Assembly: GCA_016287385.1 (NCBI GenBank)
Contig: JAEEWM010000017.1
Location: forward strand, 62,001-126,000
Direction: 5' to 3'
DNA length: 64,000 nt
Source: Clostridiaceae bacterium
Lineage (GTDB): Bacteria > Bacillota > Clostridia > Oscillospirales > Acutalibacteraceae
A program made the position numbers and the translations under genes. Shown piece after piece: positions 41,683-50,454 of the stretch. A model generated the notes under the pieces. The model did no database searches, was not told the DNA's origin, and saw only the letters and a program-made list of their open reading frames with translations. The stretch's first letter is position 1, and each line of letters opens with the position of its first letter.

Positions 41683-44600
41683 GACTTATTTTTCTTCTTT
41701 TTCTTCAAAATAAGTATTACGGTCAGCGCACCGCCGCCGAGGACAAGCAAGCCGCCCGCGGCTATAATTACTATCCAAACCCAACCGAGGTCTGCAAGGA
41801 AGCCGCCTTCCGCCTTTGCGGGCATTTTTATCTTATAAATCTTGCCCTTTCCGGCAACAACCTTTACTCGCTTGAAGATGTGAATTGAGCCGTCGTCAAG
41901 CTTGGTGTAAATATCGTACTCACCGGGAGGAACGTCGTTAAACTGGAATACGCCCTTTGCCTTGGTGGTAACTGTGCCTACGTCGCCGAGATACAGTTTC
42001 TGTCCTTTAAGCGGTTTGCCGTTGCTGTCGAACAGATAACCGCATACAATGCCGTACTCAAGCGAATCGGTATTGTATTCAATATCGTCGAGCTCATCAT
42101 CCTCCGCAAGAGATAGGGTGATTGCAGAAACGCCGGTAGCCATACCCGATTCAACGGTTACCGTTCTTACGAATAATTCCTCACCCTTAGGTGTTCTCAC
42201 GTAAAGCGAATACTCACCGGGAGCCAGATTCTTAAATCTGTAATACCCGTCGGAATCGGTTCTTGCGGTAATTCTGCCCGGAAGAAGTATAACCCTTATA
42301 TTGGCAAAGCCCGACCCGTCGCCGTCAAGTATCTGCCCGATTATCTCGCCTGCGATTTCCGGTGCGGTAGCGGTTCCCGACCAGTCGCCGTCGTCAAACG
42401 CGCTGTCGTCATAATAGAAGACAAATACCGATTCGTCGTATTTTGAAAGCGTATAGTTTGAATTGCTCTGCCACTGGCTGAAGTTGTTTTTGAAATCCGC
42501 GTTCTTGAAGAGGTTTTCGTATTTGCCCTCTTCGTATACGCCGATATCGGAAATATACGCCTTGCCCTTATCACCGTTATCAAGCAGGAACTGTACCGTT
42601 GCCTTGCCGCGCATGCTTTCAGCGTCGTCGGGAAGAGTGAATGCGCCTTCAAAGAAGAATCTGTCGGGGTCGTATAAAAACTCTACGGGAGCGACCGCTG
42701 TTGTACCGTCGGTAGCGGTGTAGACCACCTTCGGTGTAACTCCGGCAGAATTCATATTTACGTAGAAACCGGAGAAATAATAGGTCTTGCCGCGCTCAAC
42801 CTCTATGCTCTGTCCGATAGTCGCGTTTTTGGCTGTTCCGTTTGAAACCACCATCTTGCCGCTGTTCTTCTTATAATTTTCAAAGAAATTCTTCGGCTGT
42901 TCAACAACTCTGTAATTGAATTTTTCCGTCGGCGAAATGCTCCATCCCGTAATACCGAGACTGAAATCGCTGTTGATAAGAATGTTATCGCTTATTATTT
43001 CACCTTCAACGGTGCACTCGTAAAGTGCCATTTCGCCCCAGTAACCGGCGTTGCCGCCGCCCTGCATAACGATACGGAAATGAGCATTTTTACCGCTGTC
43101 TACATTTTTTATCGTATGATAAATCTTATTGACGGTATTTTGGGGAAGCGGTTTTGCCTCAAGCTTTTTATATTCCTCCTCCGAATATGTATGATTGCAG
43201 GAATTACATTCATAAGTTATAACATGAACGCCTTCTTGGTTCTTTTGGCTCTGATACTGTGTAAAGGAAATAAACTTGCCGCACTTTGCACACTTTTTAA
43301 TAGCGCTACTGCCCATAAACGGCGCAATGCCTTTGCCCTCATCATCCTTACCGGACATCTGAATGGAATATACAGAGGTATCGTTCGGCTGCCAGGGATG
43401 TACCGATTTAGCTACAAGTATATAGTACGCATCAGGTTTAAGACTCAAATATATCTGTTCGAAGTTTTCCCATGAACCCGCGTTGCGGTAAACCACCATA
43501 CCCGGTTTATTGCTTTGAGGGTTGGTGAAATAACCGTCCGGTATATTGGCAAAATACGTATTTCTGAATCCGCTTTTCACAGCCCAGCCGACAATTCCTT
43601 CGGAAAAGTCGCCGTTCGAGAAGAGATTTATATCCTTATCGGCTGTATCGGTAAGCACCGCGTTCGCAAGATAGCCGGATACATATTCCGAAGCCGCGAA
43701 AATCTTCAGGCTGAAGTTATCCGAATCGTCCGCGTCAGCCGGAAGGGTAAACGAATAGCACTTCTTATACTCGTTTGCGGGACTGTTTTCTTCAGCGGTA
43801 AACGCTCTCCACACGCTGCCCTTCTTGTATACGAGCTCCACGCCGGTTTCGCCCTCGTAACCCGGGTTTGCATATTTGAGATTGAAAGAAAGCTCGTATG
43901 AATTGCCGGGTACAAGCGTGGCGTTATGCGAGATATAATTATCAGGTGAACCGCCCACAAATATAAACATCTGGGATACCGGAATACGGAAGTATCCGCT
44001 CGCGCGCTCGGAGACGCCGCTGTCGCCTAAGGTACCCTCATACGTCCAGACCTTCGTCACGTCGCCGGCATACTCCGTAATATCCGCGCTATCCGTAAAG
44101 TCGCCGTTGGATATAATGTTGCCGCCGACTGTATCAAAGCCGCTGTTGAGTTCATAAAGCCGGAAGTTGCCCGCCGCTCCGTCGAAAGCGTTTGTAAATG
44201 TAATACCTACGCGGAGATTATCGCTTTCTTTAAGTGAACCGGGAGTCAAAAACTCGCAGCTGTAACCGTAATAGCCGTTTCCGTCAATAATTTCGTTCGA
44301 AACCGTAACGTCCGCAAGCTTACCATCGCTTAAAACAGCTTTGATATACGGGTCAGCTTTGCCCGCGTTCGCCTTTATGTAATAGCTTAATCTGTAATTG
44401 GTATCAGGTTTGACCGTAACGGTCTGGCTTATAACGCCGCTTCCGTTTTTAACCGCCAAAACCGGCGACCTGAAAAAGTTTTCAGGTATTTCAAGCAATT
44501 TGACCGCAACACCCTTGGCGCCCTGATAACGAAGGTCCCAAAAGCCTTTATAACTTCTCTCCGTCGTCATATACAAAACGGTATCGTCGGTTATCGGTCT

Positions 44601-47273
44601 GACAAGGTTTTCACCGACAGGCTTGCCGTCCTCAATAACATACATCTGAGGCTTGGCAAAAACAATGCTTATATCCTTTGATTCGCCGGAGTTGCCGATC
44701 ATTATGCGAAGATCGCCTATTTTAGACAACTCTTCAGCGGTAAACGACTTTGTCTTAAAGACTATACCGCGTACATTGTTTTCTTTATCAAAATAATTGT
44801 CGTAAGAATTTGAAAAATTTTGAACATTCGTGTATGCTTTAGCCGCGGTATCGTAAAACGCCAGCGAGAAGGTAGGACTGCCGCTGTATAACATAAAGTC
44901 CGTAGTAAATCTGTATGTGGTGTTGGGCAGCAGTTCAAAATCCTCATCGTAGTATTCCACGCGGTTATAAGAATACTGAGGTTCAATCTTTACCATCTTT
45001 TCAAGCTTGAACGTATTTTCTTTCACAGGTACGGTAATCTCAACGCCTCCATCGGCGGCGTTAAGGTTCCATACCTTTTGTTCGGTGGAATTTCTTTTGA
45101 TATTGGGCTTTATCATCTCGCTCAGAAGCGAGGCGCCGATAGGAATACCGTTATCGTCGACGCTGTAAAGCTGCGCGTTGGCAACAGCTACTCCGCAGCT
45201 GCTGTCAGCGGCAATATTGCCTATAATAATGCGAATATCCGAAATATCCACAGTGGGAATGAAAGCGACGGTTTTAAGATAAGTATTATTGTCAAACTCC
45301 TCGTTAAAGTACGAAGTAAACTTCACGCCGTCTTCTATTTCTGAATAATCGCCGACTGTACCGCCGATGTTTTTGGCGGCAAGCGAGAACCCGGGATTGC
45401 CAGAGAAGGTCCGCATATTCACCGTAAACTTATATAATTTGCCTGCCGATAAAACAAGAGAATTATCGGTATAGGAAATCCGGGCGCCCTTAGCGCTCTC
45501 TTTGATTTCAATCATCGCGGGTGACGCTTTGAAATAATCCGCGGAATAATCGGTTATTTTATATTCCTTAGATGAGGATACATAAACAACGTTCCACTTG
45601 TTTTCCGCGATATCGTCACCGTTTTTAACCGTACACAAAGAGTTCTCGTTGATATCACTGATGAGATTATCCTTACAAACGGTAACACCGTTCTCCTTTG
45701 TGAAGCATTCACTGACGCTGACGTTGCCGATAGCGCAAACGCCCTCGGCTGAATCCGTGCTGTAATTGCCCGCTGTTATTTCAAGTTTTGTTCTTTTTGT
45801 TTTCGAGGCAAAACGGATATAGAGTTTACCCGTCAATTCGTCAAAATGCGAATTGAGAACAGTGAAATAACTTGCCTTGGAGTTTTCAAGATAATAGTTT
45901 CCGACTTTAACGCGGAACGCGGGATCAAGATAACTGCCGTTTGATACGTCGTCGGCATCAAATTTTCCGCTTATAACCTTAAAATCCGCCGTTAACATAT
46001 ATTCTACGTTCTTTTCGGATACAAACGAACTGTCCTTATATACAATACGTGAAAAATTCTTTCCGAGAACGTTCTGATAGGTTTTTGCCTTCGGCTCCGC
46101 CGCAAAGTATGCCGCATCATACTCAAGCACCTCTACTGCCGCCAAATTTTGCGCATCGGTATGGACATTCCATTTCTTTTCGGCGCCCGCGTCGCTTAAT
46201 CCGATGATATTTACCGTACTCGCGTTAAGATCGGATATGAGCTGTTTTTCCTCATCGCTTCTTGTGAGAAATACCCCGGCCATGGCGAGACTGACATCGG
46301 TCCTGTCGCCGGTATTACCCGCGACTATTTTTACGGCGTTTGCGCTTTTATCAAGTGTAAACCTTACCGAACGGTTAAACTTTTTGCTGTCGTATATGCT
46401 TGTTTCGGCTTTCTCATATGTGGCGCCGTTATCGCTTGAATAGTAGATTTCAAAATCCGGAGATGTGCCGAACGTCTTATACTTACAACCGAAAATATAT
46501 TCGCCGGCGGCAAGATTCACCGAATTGTCGAGATATTCCGCGTATGTGTTTTCCGCGCCCTTATAAAAGCGCAGGGTATTTTCGGGCACCGAAAACGGGT
46601 TTACGATTTCCGGGTCAAAATAACCGTCCTGATCGGCAAGGCTGATGCCCGTCATATACGCGTATATACCCATCCATTTGCCGTAGGGACCGTAATATTT
46701 AAGATTGTTATCGGTTTTAACTATACTGATGGCGCCTGTCGAATCAGGCAAACTCAAGGGGATTTGGGTGGTCTTCTCGCCTTTATCGTCTAACTTCCAG
46801 AGATCGAGATTACCTATTCTCATGGTCTGTATATAACCGTTACTCGTTATATCGCCGTACTTAAAGAGAATATTTTCCTTTTCATAGCAATCGTCCGGCA
46901 CGGTAAAAGTTATATCATAGTGATTACCGTTAGCAATTTCGCTCTTCTTTATATCAAGATTCGCGTGCGGAATACGCCGGAAGGTGTTTTGGTCTTCAAC
47001 CTCGGTCGTCCTGTAAAAGATTCCCCAAAGATTTGCTTCATCCGTTTTCGTCAGATTGTCAAAATCAAACGAATACATATACTTCGCACCCGCGACAAAG
47101 TCACCTGTGTTCGGGCGGTAGTGCAGACGCGAATACATCGGCACCTCATCCCACACAAGCATTTTTGATGACTCTGCGCTTATAGGTAACGAAACAAGAC
47201 AGAACAGCAGCGAGCAAATCAGACATGCTGACATCAAAAGACTTACTGCACCTTTGAAAAATTTTGCTTTCAT
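41679..47273 (-). CDS. Giant membrane-anchored surface protein with beta-sandwich modules and zinc ribbon
   Basis: An 1864-residue exported protein. It has a signal peptide (1-33), then about nine repeated beta-sandwich regions with recurring phrases such as YRFTTDFMLYSGSPTFSLAF, RIMIGN and VSDN-type turns, resembling carbohydrate-binding modules. Between two modules lies an unexpected zinc-ribbon-like insert (Cys1328, Cys1331, Cys1356, Cys1359). Residues about 1640-1820 hold two carboxypeptidase-regulatory/SpaA-like domains (GYYRFKNLAPGEYSLYV, GVFQFNDVPPGEYDIYT). A final membrane helix and Lys-rich tail anchor it; there is no LPXTG. It closes the transport operon and probably displays glycan-binding modules at the cell surface. 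GGAG precedes ATG 47273. Confidence 0.88.
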   Translation of the reverse strand: MKAKFFKGAVSLLMSACLICSLLFCLVSLPISAESSKMLVWDEVPMYSRLHYRPNTGDFVAGAKYMYSFDFDNLTKTDEANLWGIFYRTTEVEDQNTFRRIPHANLDIKKSEIANGNHYDITFTVPDDCYEKENILFKYGDITSNGYIQTMRIGNLDLWKLDDKGEKTTQIPLSLPDSTGAISIVKTDNNLKYYGPYGKWMGIYAYMTGISLADQDGYFDPEIVNPFSVPENTLRFYKGAENTYAEYLDNSVNLAAGEYIFGCKYKTFGTSPDFEIYYSSDNGATYEKAETSIYDSKKFNRSVRFTLDKSANAVKIVAGNTGDRTDVSLAMAGVFLTRSDEEKQLISDLNASTVNIIGLSDAGAEKKWNVHTDAQNLAAVEVLEYDAAYFAAEPKAKTYQNVLGKNFSRIVYKDSSFVSEKNVEYMLTADFKVISGKFDADDVSNGSYLDPAFRVKVGNYYLENSKASYFTVLNSHFDELTGKLYIRFASKTKRTKLEITAGNYSTDSAEGVCAIGNVSVSECFTKENGVTVCKDNLISDINENSLCTVKNGDDIAENKWNVVYVSSSKEYKITDYSADYFKASPAMIEIKESAKGARISYTDNSLVLSAGKLYKFTVNMRTFSGNPGFSLAAKNIGGTVGDYSEIEDGVKFTSYFNEEFDNNTYLKTVAFIPTVDISDIRIIIGNIAADSSCGVAVANAQLYSVDDNGIPIGASLLSEMIKPNIKRNSTEQKVWNLNAADGGVEITVPVKENTFKLEKMVKIEPQYSYNRVEYYDEDFELLPNTTYRFTTDFMLYSGSPTFSLAFYDTAAKAYTNVQNFSNSYDNYFDKENNVRGIVFKTKSFTAEELSKIGDLRIMIGNSGESKDISIVFAKPQMYVIEDGKPVGENLVRPITDDTVLYMTTERSYKGFWDLRYQGAKGVAVKLLEIPENFFRSPVLAVKNGSGVISQTVTVKPDTNYRLSYYIKANAGKADPYIKAVLSDGKLADVTVSNEIIDGNGYYGYSCEFLTPGSLKESDNLRVGITFTNAFDGAAGNFRLYELNSGFDTVGGNIISNGDFTDSADITEYAGDVTKVWTYEGTLGDSGVSERASGYFRIPVSQMFIFVGGSPDNYISHNATLVPGNSYELSFNLKYANPGYEGETGVELVYKKGSVWRAFTAEENSPANEYKKCYSFTLPADADDSDNFSLKIFAASEYVSGYLANAVLTDTADKDINLFSNGDFSEGIVGWAVKSGFRNTYFANIPDGYFTNPQSNKPGMVVYRNAGSWENFEQIYLSLKPDAYYILVAKSVHPWQPNDTSVYSIQMSGKDDEGKGIAPFMGSSAIKKCAKCGKFISFTQYQSQKNQEGVHVITYECNSCNHTYSEEEYKKLEAKPLPQNTVNKIYHTIKNVDSGKNAHFRIVMQGGGNAGYWGEMALYECTVEGEIISDNILINSDFSLGITGWSISPTEKFNYRVVEQPKNFFENYKKNSGKMVVSNGTAKNATIGQSIEVERGKTYYFSGFYVNMNSAGVTPKVVYTATDGTTAVAPVEFLYDPDRFFFEGAFTLPDDAESMRGKATVQFLLDNGDKGKAYISDIGVYEEGKYENLFKNADFKNNFSQWQSNSNYTLSKYDESVFVFYYDDSAFDDGDWSGTATAPEIAGEIIGQILDGDGSGFANIRVILLPGRITARTDSDGYYRFKNLAPGEYSLYVRTPKGEELFVRTVTVESGMATGVSAITLSLAEDDELDDIEYNTDSLEYGIVCGYLFDSNGKPLKGQKLYLGDVGTVTTKAKGVFQFNDVPPGEYDIYTKLDDGSIHIFKRVKVVAGKGKIYKIKMPAKAEGGFLADLGWVWIVIIAAGGLLVLGGGALTVILILKKKKKNKS

Positions 47274-47340
47274 AATGATCTCCTTTTAACTCGGTATAAA
47301 AAAATCCGGACATCCCTATACGTTTAATATGCGGGTTTAT

Positions 47341-47370
47341 ATTATATGGGTATTTAATCCCATTTCTTAA
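47341..47370 (-). promoter_or_regulatory. Possible internal promoter before the 1864-residue protein gene
   Basis: Minus-strand TTAAGA (47370-47365), 18 bp spacer, TATAAT (47346-47341), in the 80-bp A/T-rich gap upstream of the giant surface protein. The -35 box is poor. Confidence 0.3.
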
Positions 47371-48247
47371 CACAGTAGCGGTTATAGAGCGCCAACGCGA
47401 TACCGATGACAACAAGTACGATTACAAAGTAGAACCAAAGCATCGCGGAAGCCACGCCGTAATCCATACCGCCCATGAATTTAATGGCGCTCACCATTAT
47501 CGGGTTGGTAGCCGCGGTAAACAGCGATATCATCGTATAAATAATTACCAGAGAGAGAACGTGCCTTAACATCGGTACGGTTATCTTCCAGAACTCTTCC
47601 CATTTGTTTGCTCCCTCGATTTTAGAAACCTCGTAGAGTGAGCCGGGGATGCTTTGAAGTCCCGCCAAGAACAGAATGGTCTGTACACCGCAGTTCCAGG
47701 TAAGATTGACGGCATTGGTAAGGAAGAAGGAGAGAATGCCGTTCAACTGCTCCGGCAACGCCATTTCGGTAAGTATCTCCTCAAAATTAAGGAAGCTTTC
47801 GCCGTCACTGCTGATACTGAATACCGAGGCGTTTACGCTCGGATCTTCAAGCAGTTTTACTATGACCGAAGACGAAATTATCACGGGCAGGAAGAACACT
47901 ATTCTGAAAAACGTTCTGCCGGGGTACCGCTGGTTGAGAAGAACCGCAAGTATAAGACTTAAAGCCACGACCATCGGCAAAGAATAGAACATGGAACTCA
48001 AAGAATCCCTGATACTGTCAACATAATCCGGATTTTCAAAAAGTATCTCCTTAAAATTCGCCAGCGCCACGAATTTAAGCTTGAATCCCGTTGCGACTAT
48101 CGAAATATTGCTGAACGCGTACACTATTGAACTTATCGTCGGGATAACGAAAAATAACAGCAACCCGAGCATCCAATGCGACACGAACAGATATCCGTGA
48201 CGCGCGCGTAAAGATTCAAGTCCCCTGCTTTTCTTTTTTTGTTTCAT
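47354..48247 (-). CDS. ABC transporter permease, MalF-type (third permease)
   Basis: A 297-residue membrane subunit with six hydrophobic segments and the EAA loop EVSKIEGANKWEEFWKITVPML, which docks the ATPase. Family: binding-protein-dependent sugar permeases. The start overlaps the DUF5696 gene stop (ATGA). Two other permeases lie 4-6 kb upstream in the same operon, so this is a supernumerary MalF-like subunit. It may form an alternative complex or replace one partner. Confidence 0.9.
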   Translation of the reverse strand: MKQKKKSRGLESLRARHGYLFVSHWMLGLLLFFVIPTISSIVYAFSNISIVATGFKLKFVALANFKEILFENPDYVDSIRDSLSSMFYSLPMVVALSLILAVLLNQRYPGRTFFRIVFFLPVIISSSVIVKLLEDPSVNASVFSISSDGESFLNFEEILTEMALPEQLNGILSFFLTNAVNLTWNCGVQTILFLAGLQSIPGSLYEVSKIEGANKWEEFWKITVPMLRHVLSLVIIYTMISLFTAATNPIMVSAIKFMGGMDYGVASAMLWFYFVIVLVVIGIALALYNRYCVKKWD

Positions 48248-50433
48248 CGATCCGATTCACCGCCCGTAACATAGTCGTATCCTTCAATTATACCCACAGG
48301 TGACTCTTGCGGATATGCAGAATGATTGGCATAAATGCAAACGCCGTTCTCAAAAGTCGTTTTTGTTATTTCGTTTTCAAGAATATCATAACGCAGAATT
48401 TTTGAATTTGAAACGCTGTTATAAATACCGGCGTACTTATCGAGGATTGATTTGACAATTTCGTAATTACTGTCAAACTTCATGGCGTAAAGCTTGTAAC
48501 CCTCGGTATTTTCAAAAGAGGAATCATAGTTGTTGATAAACGAAAATCCGATGCCGGAGCCGGATGACGCCGCGAGCATTGTATTGTATTTAATATCCGC
48601 GGCGGTGTTTACCGAAGTGCTGTAAATCGGCGTTACGCCGTGGAATACCATCTGATAAAACGGTATCTCTTTTTTATACATCAGCCTGCCGGAGGGCTCT
48701 GTCGGCGCGTCAAACACAACATCCGAAACGCCGGTGGAGAAAAAGGCGCCGCCGGACACTGCAACGCTGTGTCCCGCTTCACTTAAACTTGTAAGACAAT
48801 CCACGGTATCGGTATCGATTTTCGCGCATACGCCGTACTTTGTGCCGTTGCTGTAATCGGAATAAAATACGCTGCCGAGGTCGTTAAACGAAACACCGGA
48901 AATATCGTGCTTATCCGCGAATTTCGTAAGCTTTTCGACCGCTTTAATAAGATTATCTCTTGAAAGAAGGCGGTATTTCAGTTCCGCGTTAAAGTCGCGC
49001 ATCGGAGTATTTACAGGCGATTGTTCCGCCACATGGTGAATAGCCGTTTTCGCGGCGGAGGCGGAATACGAGAATCCGGAGCCGGATTTTCTGTAAAATA
49101 TCACACCGAAATCCGTAAAGAGAAGCGATTTTTTTGATTTGATATATTCTTCAAAGTCCTTGCGCGCGGAATCTTTTCCGAGTTTTGAAGCGAGCGTATA
49201 ACCGCCGGCAATTTCACCTATATTGATACCCGTGTTACCGTATCCGGCAAGGCGTACAACAGGCGTATAACCGGTTTCTTTACAGAGTTTTTCGGTAAAG
49301 CTTCTGGCGTCGTCAATACTCGTCATAACTTTAAGTTCGGTAGTAGAGGCGCCCAGTACATTCTCCTTAACCTCTACTCCGCCAAGATACGTAACGCTGT
49401 ACGGCGAAGAGTTGCCCGCCGTCTTACCCTCGCTTATATAACCTGCCTTTATAAGGTAATTACGGTAGCATTTTGCCATACCGTTATAGTCCGCGTCTTC
49501 ACCCGAAAGCGGATAAAAGCCCATGGATACGGTGCCGGTATAAAGGTCTGAAACCTGTTTGAGTTGGCCGTCAGCCCTTGAAACGCCGTAATAATAGTCA
49601 AAATCCGTAAAGAAGAAGCTCGGATAAGCGATAGAATACAGTTTTGATTTATCGCCCGCGAGCATATTTATGGAAAACGCGCCGGGAGTAGACTCGCCGA
49701 TGCAGAACGCCGCGCTTTTACCGTTCTTTACGCCGAAGCACTTGCATCTGCAGGACTCGGGCGAATTGCTTTGAGATTCAATGGTCATACTGGCAATGTT
49801 GGAATTACCGAACTCGCTGTAAGACATCGCGCGCTCTGTGCTGTACCTGTTATCGACTATTCCGCCAATGCCGTGAGTAAGGAAGAGATACGAATCCGGC
49901 GCCTCAACCGAAACGCGGCAAAGCATGGGCGACGGCTGCACCGCTATAATGCAGTAGCGCTTTTGGCTCTGACATATTTCGGAGCCGTCTATCGATACAA
50001 GCATTGAATCTTCCCTTAAAGTGTAGCACACGGGGATCGATATCTCGTGTTCATCAAAATAATATGTGATTTTAACGCCGTTTTCGATTTTCTGTGAGCC
50101 GACGCGCTGTGCCGAATCAACGCCTATCTTGTTCTCTCTTTTTTCATTATTGTCCTGAACGCGAACCCATATTGTCGAGGTTTCCTCCGGGTCGGTCGCG
50201 TCGTCCGGATAGGTTGACCAAACGCTTTCGTCTTCTTTGCAAAGGAGCGAAACGGAATTTACTTCCGAATTGAACGATAGCTCAAAAGAATCGTTTTCAG
50301 CCACCGTTCCGGATTCCAAAACCGGACACTTGGAATTTTTATCGTAAACCGAGCCCTTTTTCTTTCCGAAGCAACCAGAAAGGCATAATACCGGAATAAG
50401 CACGGCTAAAAACACACTTATAATCTTTTTCAT
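48244..50433 (-). CDS. DUF5696-type lipoprotein
   Basis: A 729-residue surface lipoprotein. The signal ends with lipobox LSGC (Cys21). N-terminal beta region (about 35-330), then a probable TIM-barrel part (about 340-690) with TDFGVIFYRK, GVSFNDLGSVFYSDYSNG and MVFHGVTPIYSTSVN. The arrangement matches the DUF5696 proteins found next to Yip1-type and sugar ABC transporter genes in Clostridia and Paenibacilli. The barrel recalls glycoside hydrolases, but no catalytic pair is certain. It sits between the Yip1/propeller gene and a permease, so a role in oligosaccharide capture or trimming at the membrane is likely. Confidence 0.85.
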   Translation of the reverse strand: MKKIISVFLAVLIPVLCLSGCFGKKKGSVYDKNSKCPVLESGTVAENDSFELSFNSEVNSVSLLCKEDESVWSTYPDDATDPEETSTIWVRVQDNNEKRENKIGVDSAQRVGSQKIENGVKITYYFDEHEISIPVCYTLREDSMLVSIDGSEICQSQKRYCIIAVQPSPMLCRVSVEAPDSYLFLTHGIGGIVDNRYSTERAMSYSEFGNSNIASMTIESQSNSPESCRCKCFGVKNGKSAAFCIGESTPGAFSINMLAGDKSKLYSIAYPSFFFTDFDYYYGVSRADGQLKQVSDLYTGTVSMGFYPLSGEDADYNGMAKCYRNYLIKAGYISEGKTAGNSSPYSVTYLGGVEVKENVLGASTTELKVMTSIDDARSFTEKLCKETGYTPVVRLAGYGNTGINIGEIAGGYTLASKLGKDSARKDFEEYIKSKKSLLFTDFGVIFYRKSGSGFSYSASAAKTAIHHVAEQSPVNTPMRDFNAELKYRLLSRDNLIKAVEKLTKFADKHDISGVSFNDLGSVFYSDYSNGTKYGVCAKIDTDTVDCLTSLSEAGHSVAVSGGAFFSTGVSDVVFDAPTEPSGRLMYKKEIPFYQMVFHGVTPIYSTSVNTAADIKYNTMLAASSGSGIGFSFINNYDSSFENTEGYKLYAMKFDSNYEIVKSILDKYAGIYNSVSNSKILRYDILENEITKTTFENGVCIYANHSAYPQESPVGIIEGYDYVTGGESDR

Positions 50434-50454
50434 CCCGCATCACCCTTTCAATGC

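Noticed and set aside
41679..41800. Sortase (LPXTG) anchor on the giant surface protein
   Set aside because: The C-terminus has a membrane helix and Lys tail, but no LPXTG-like motif before it.
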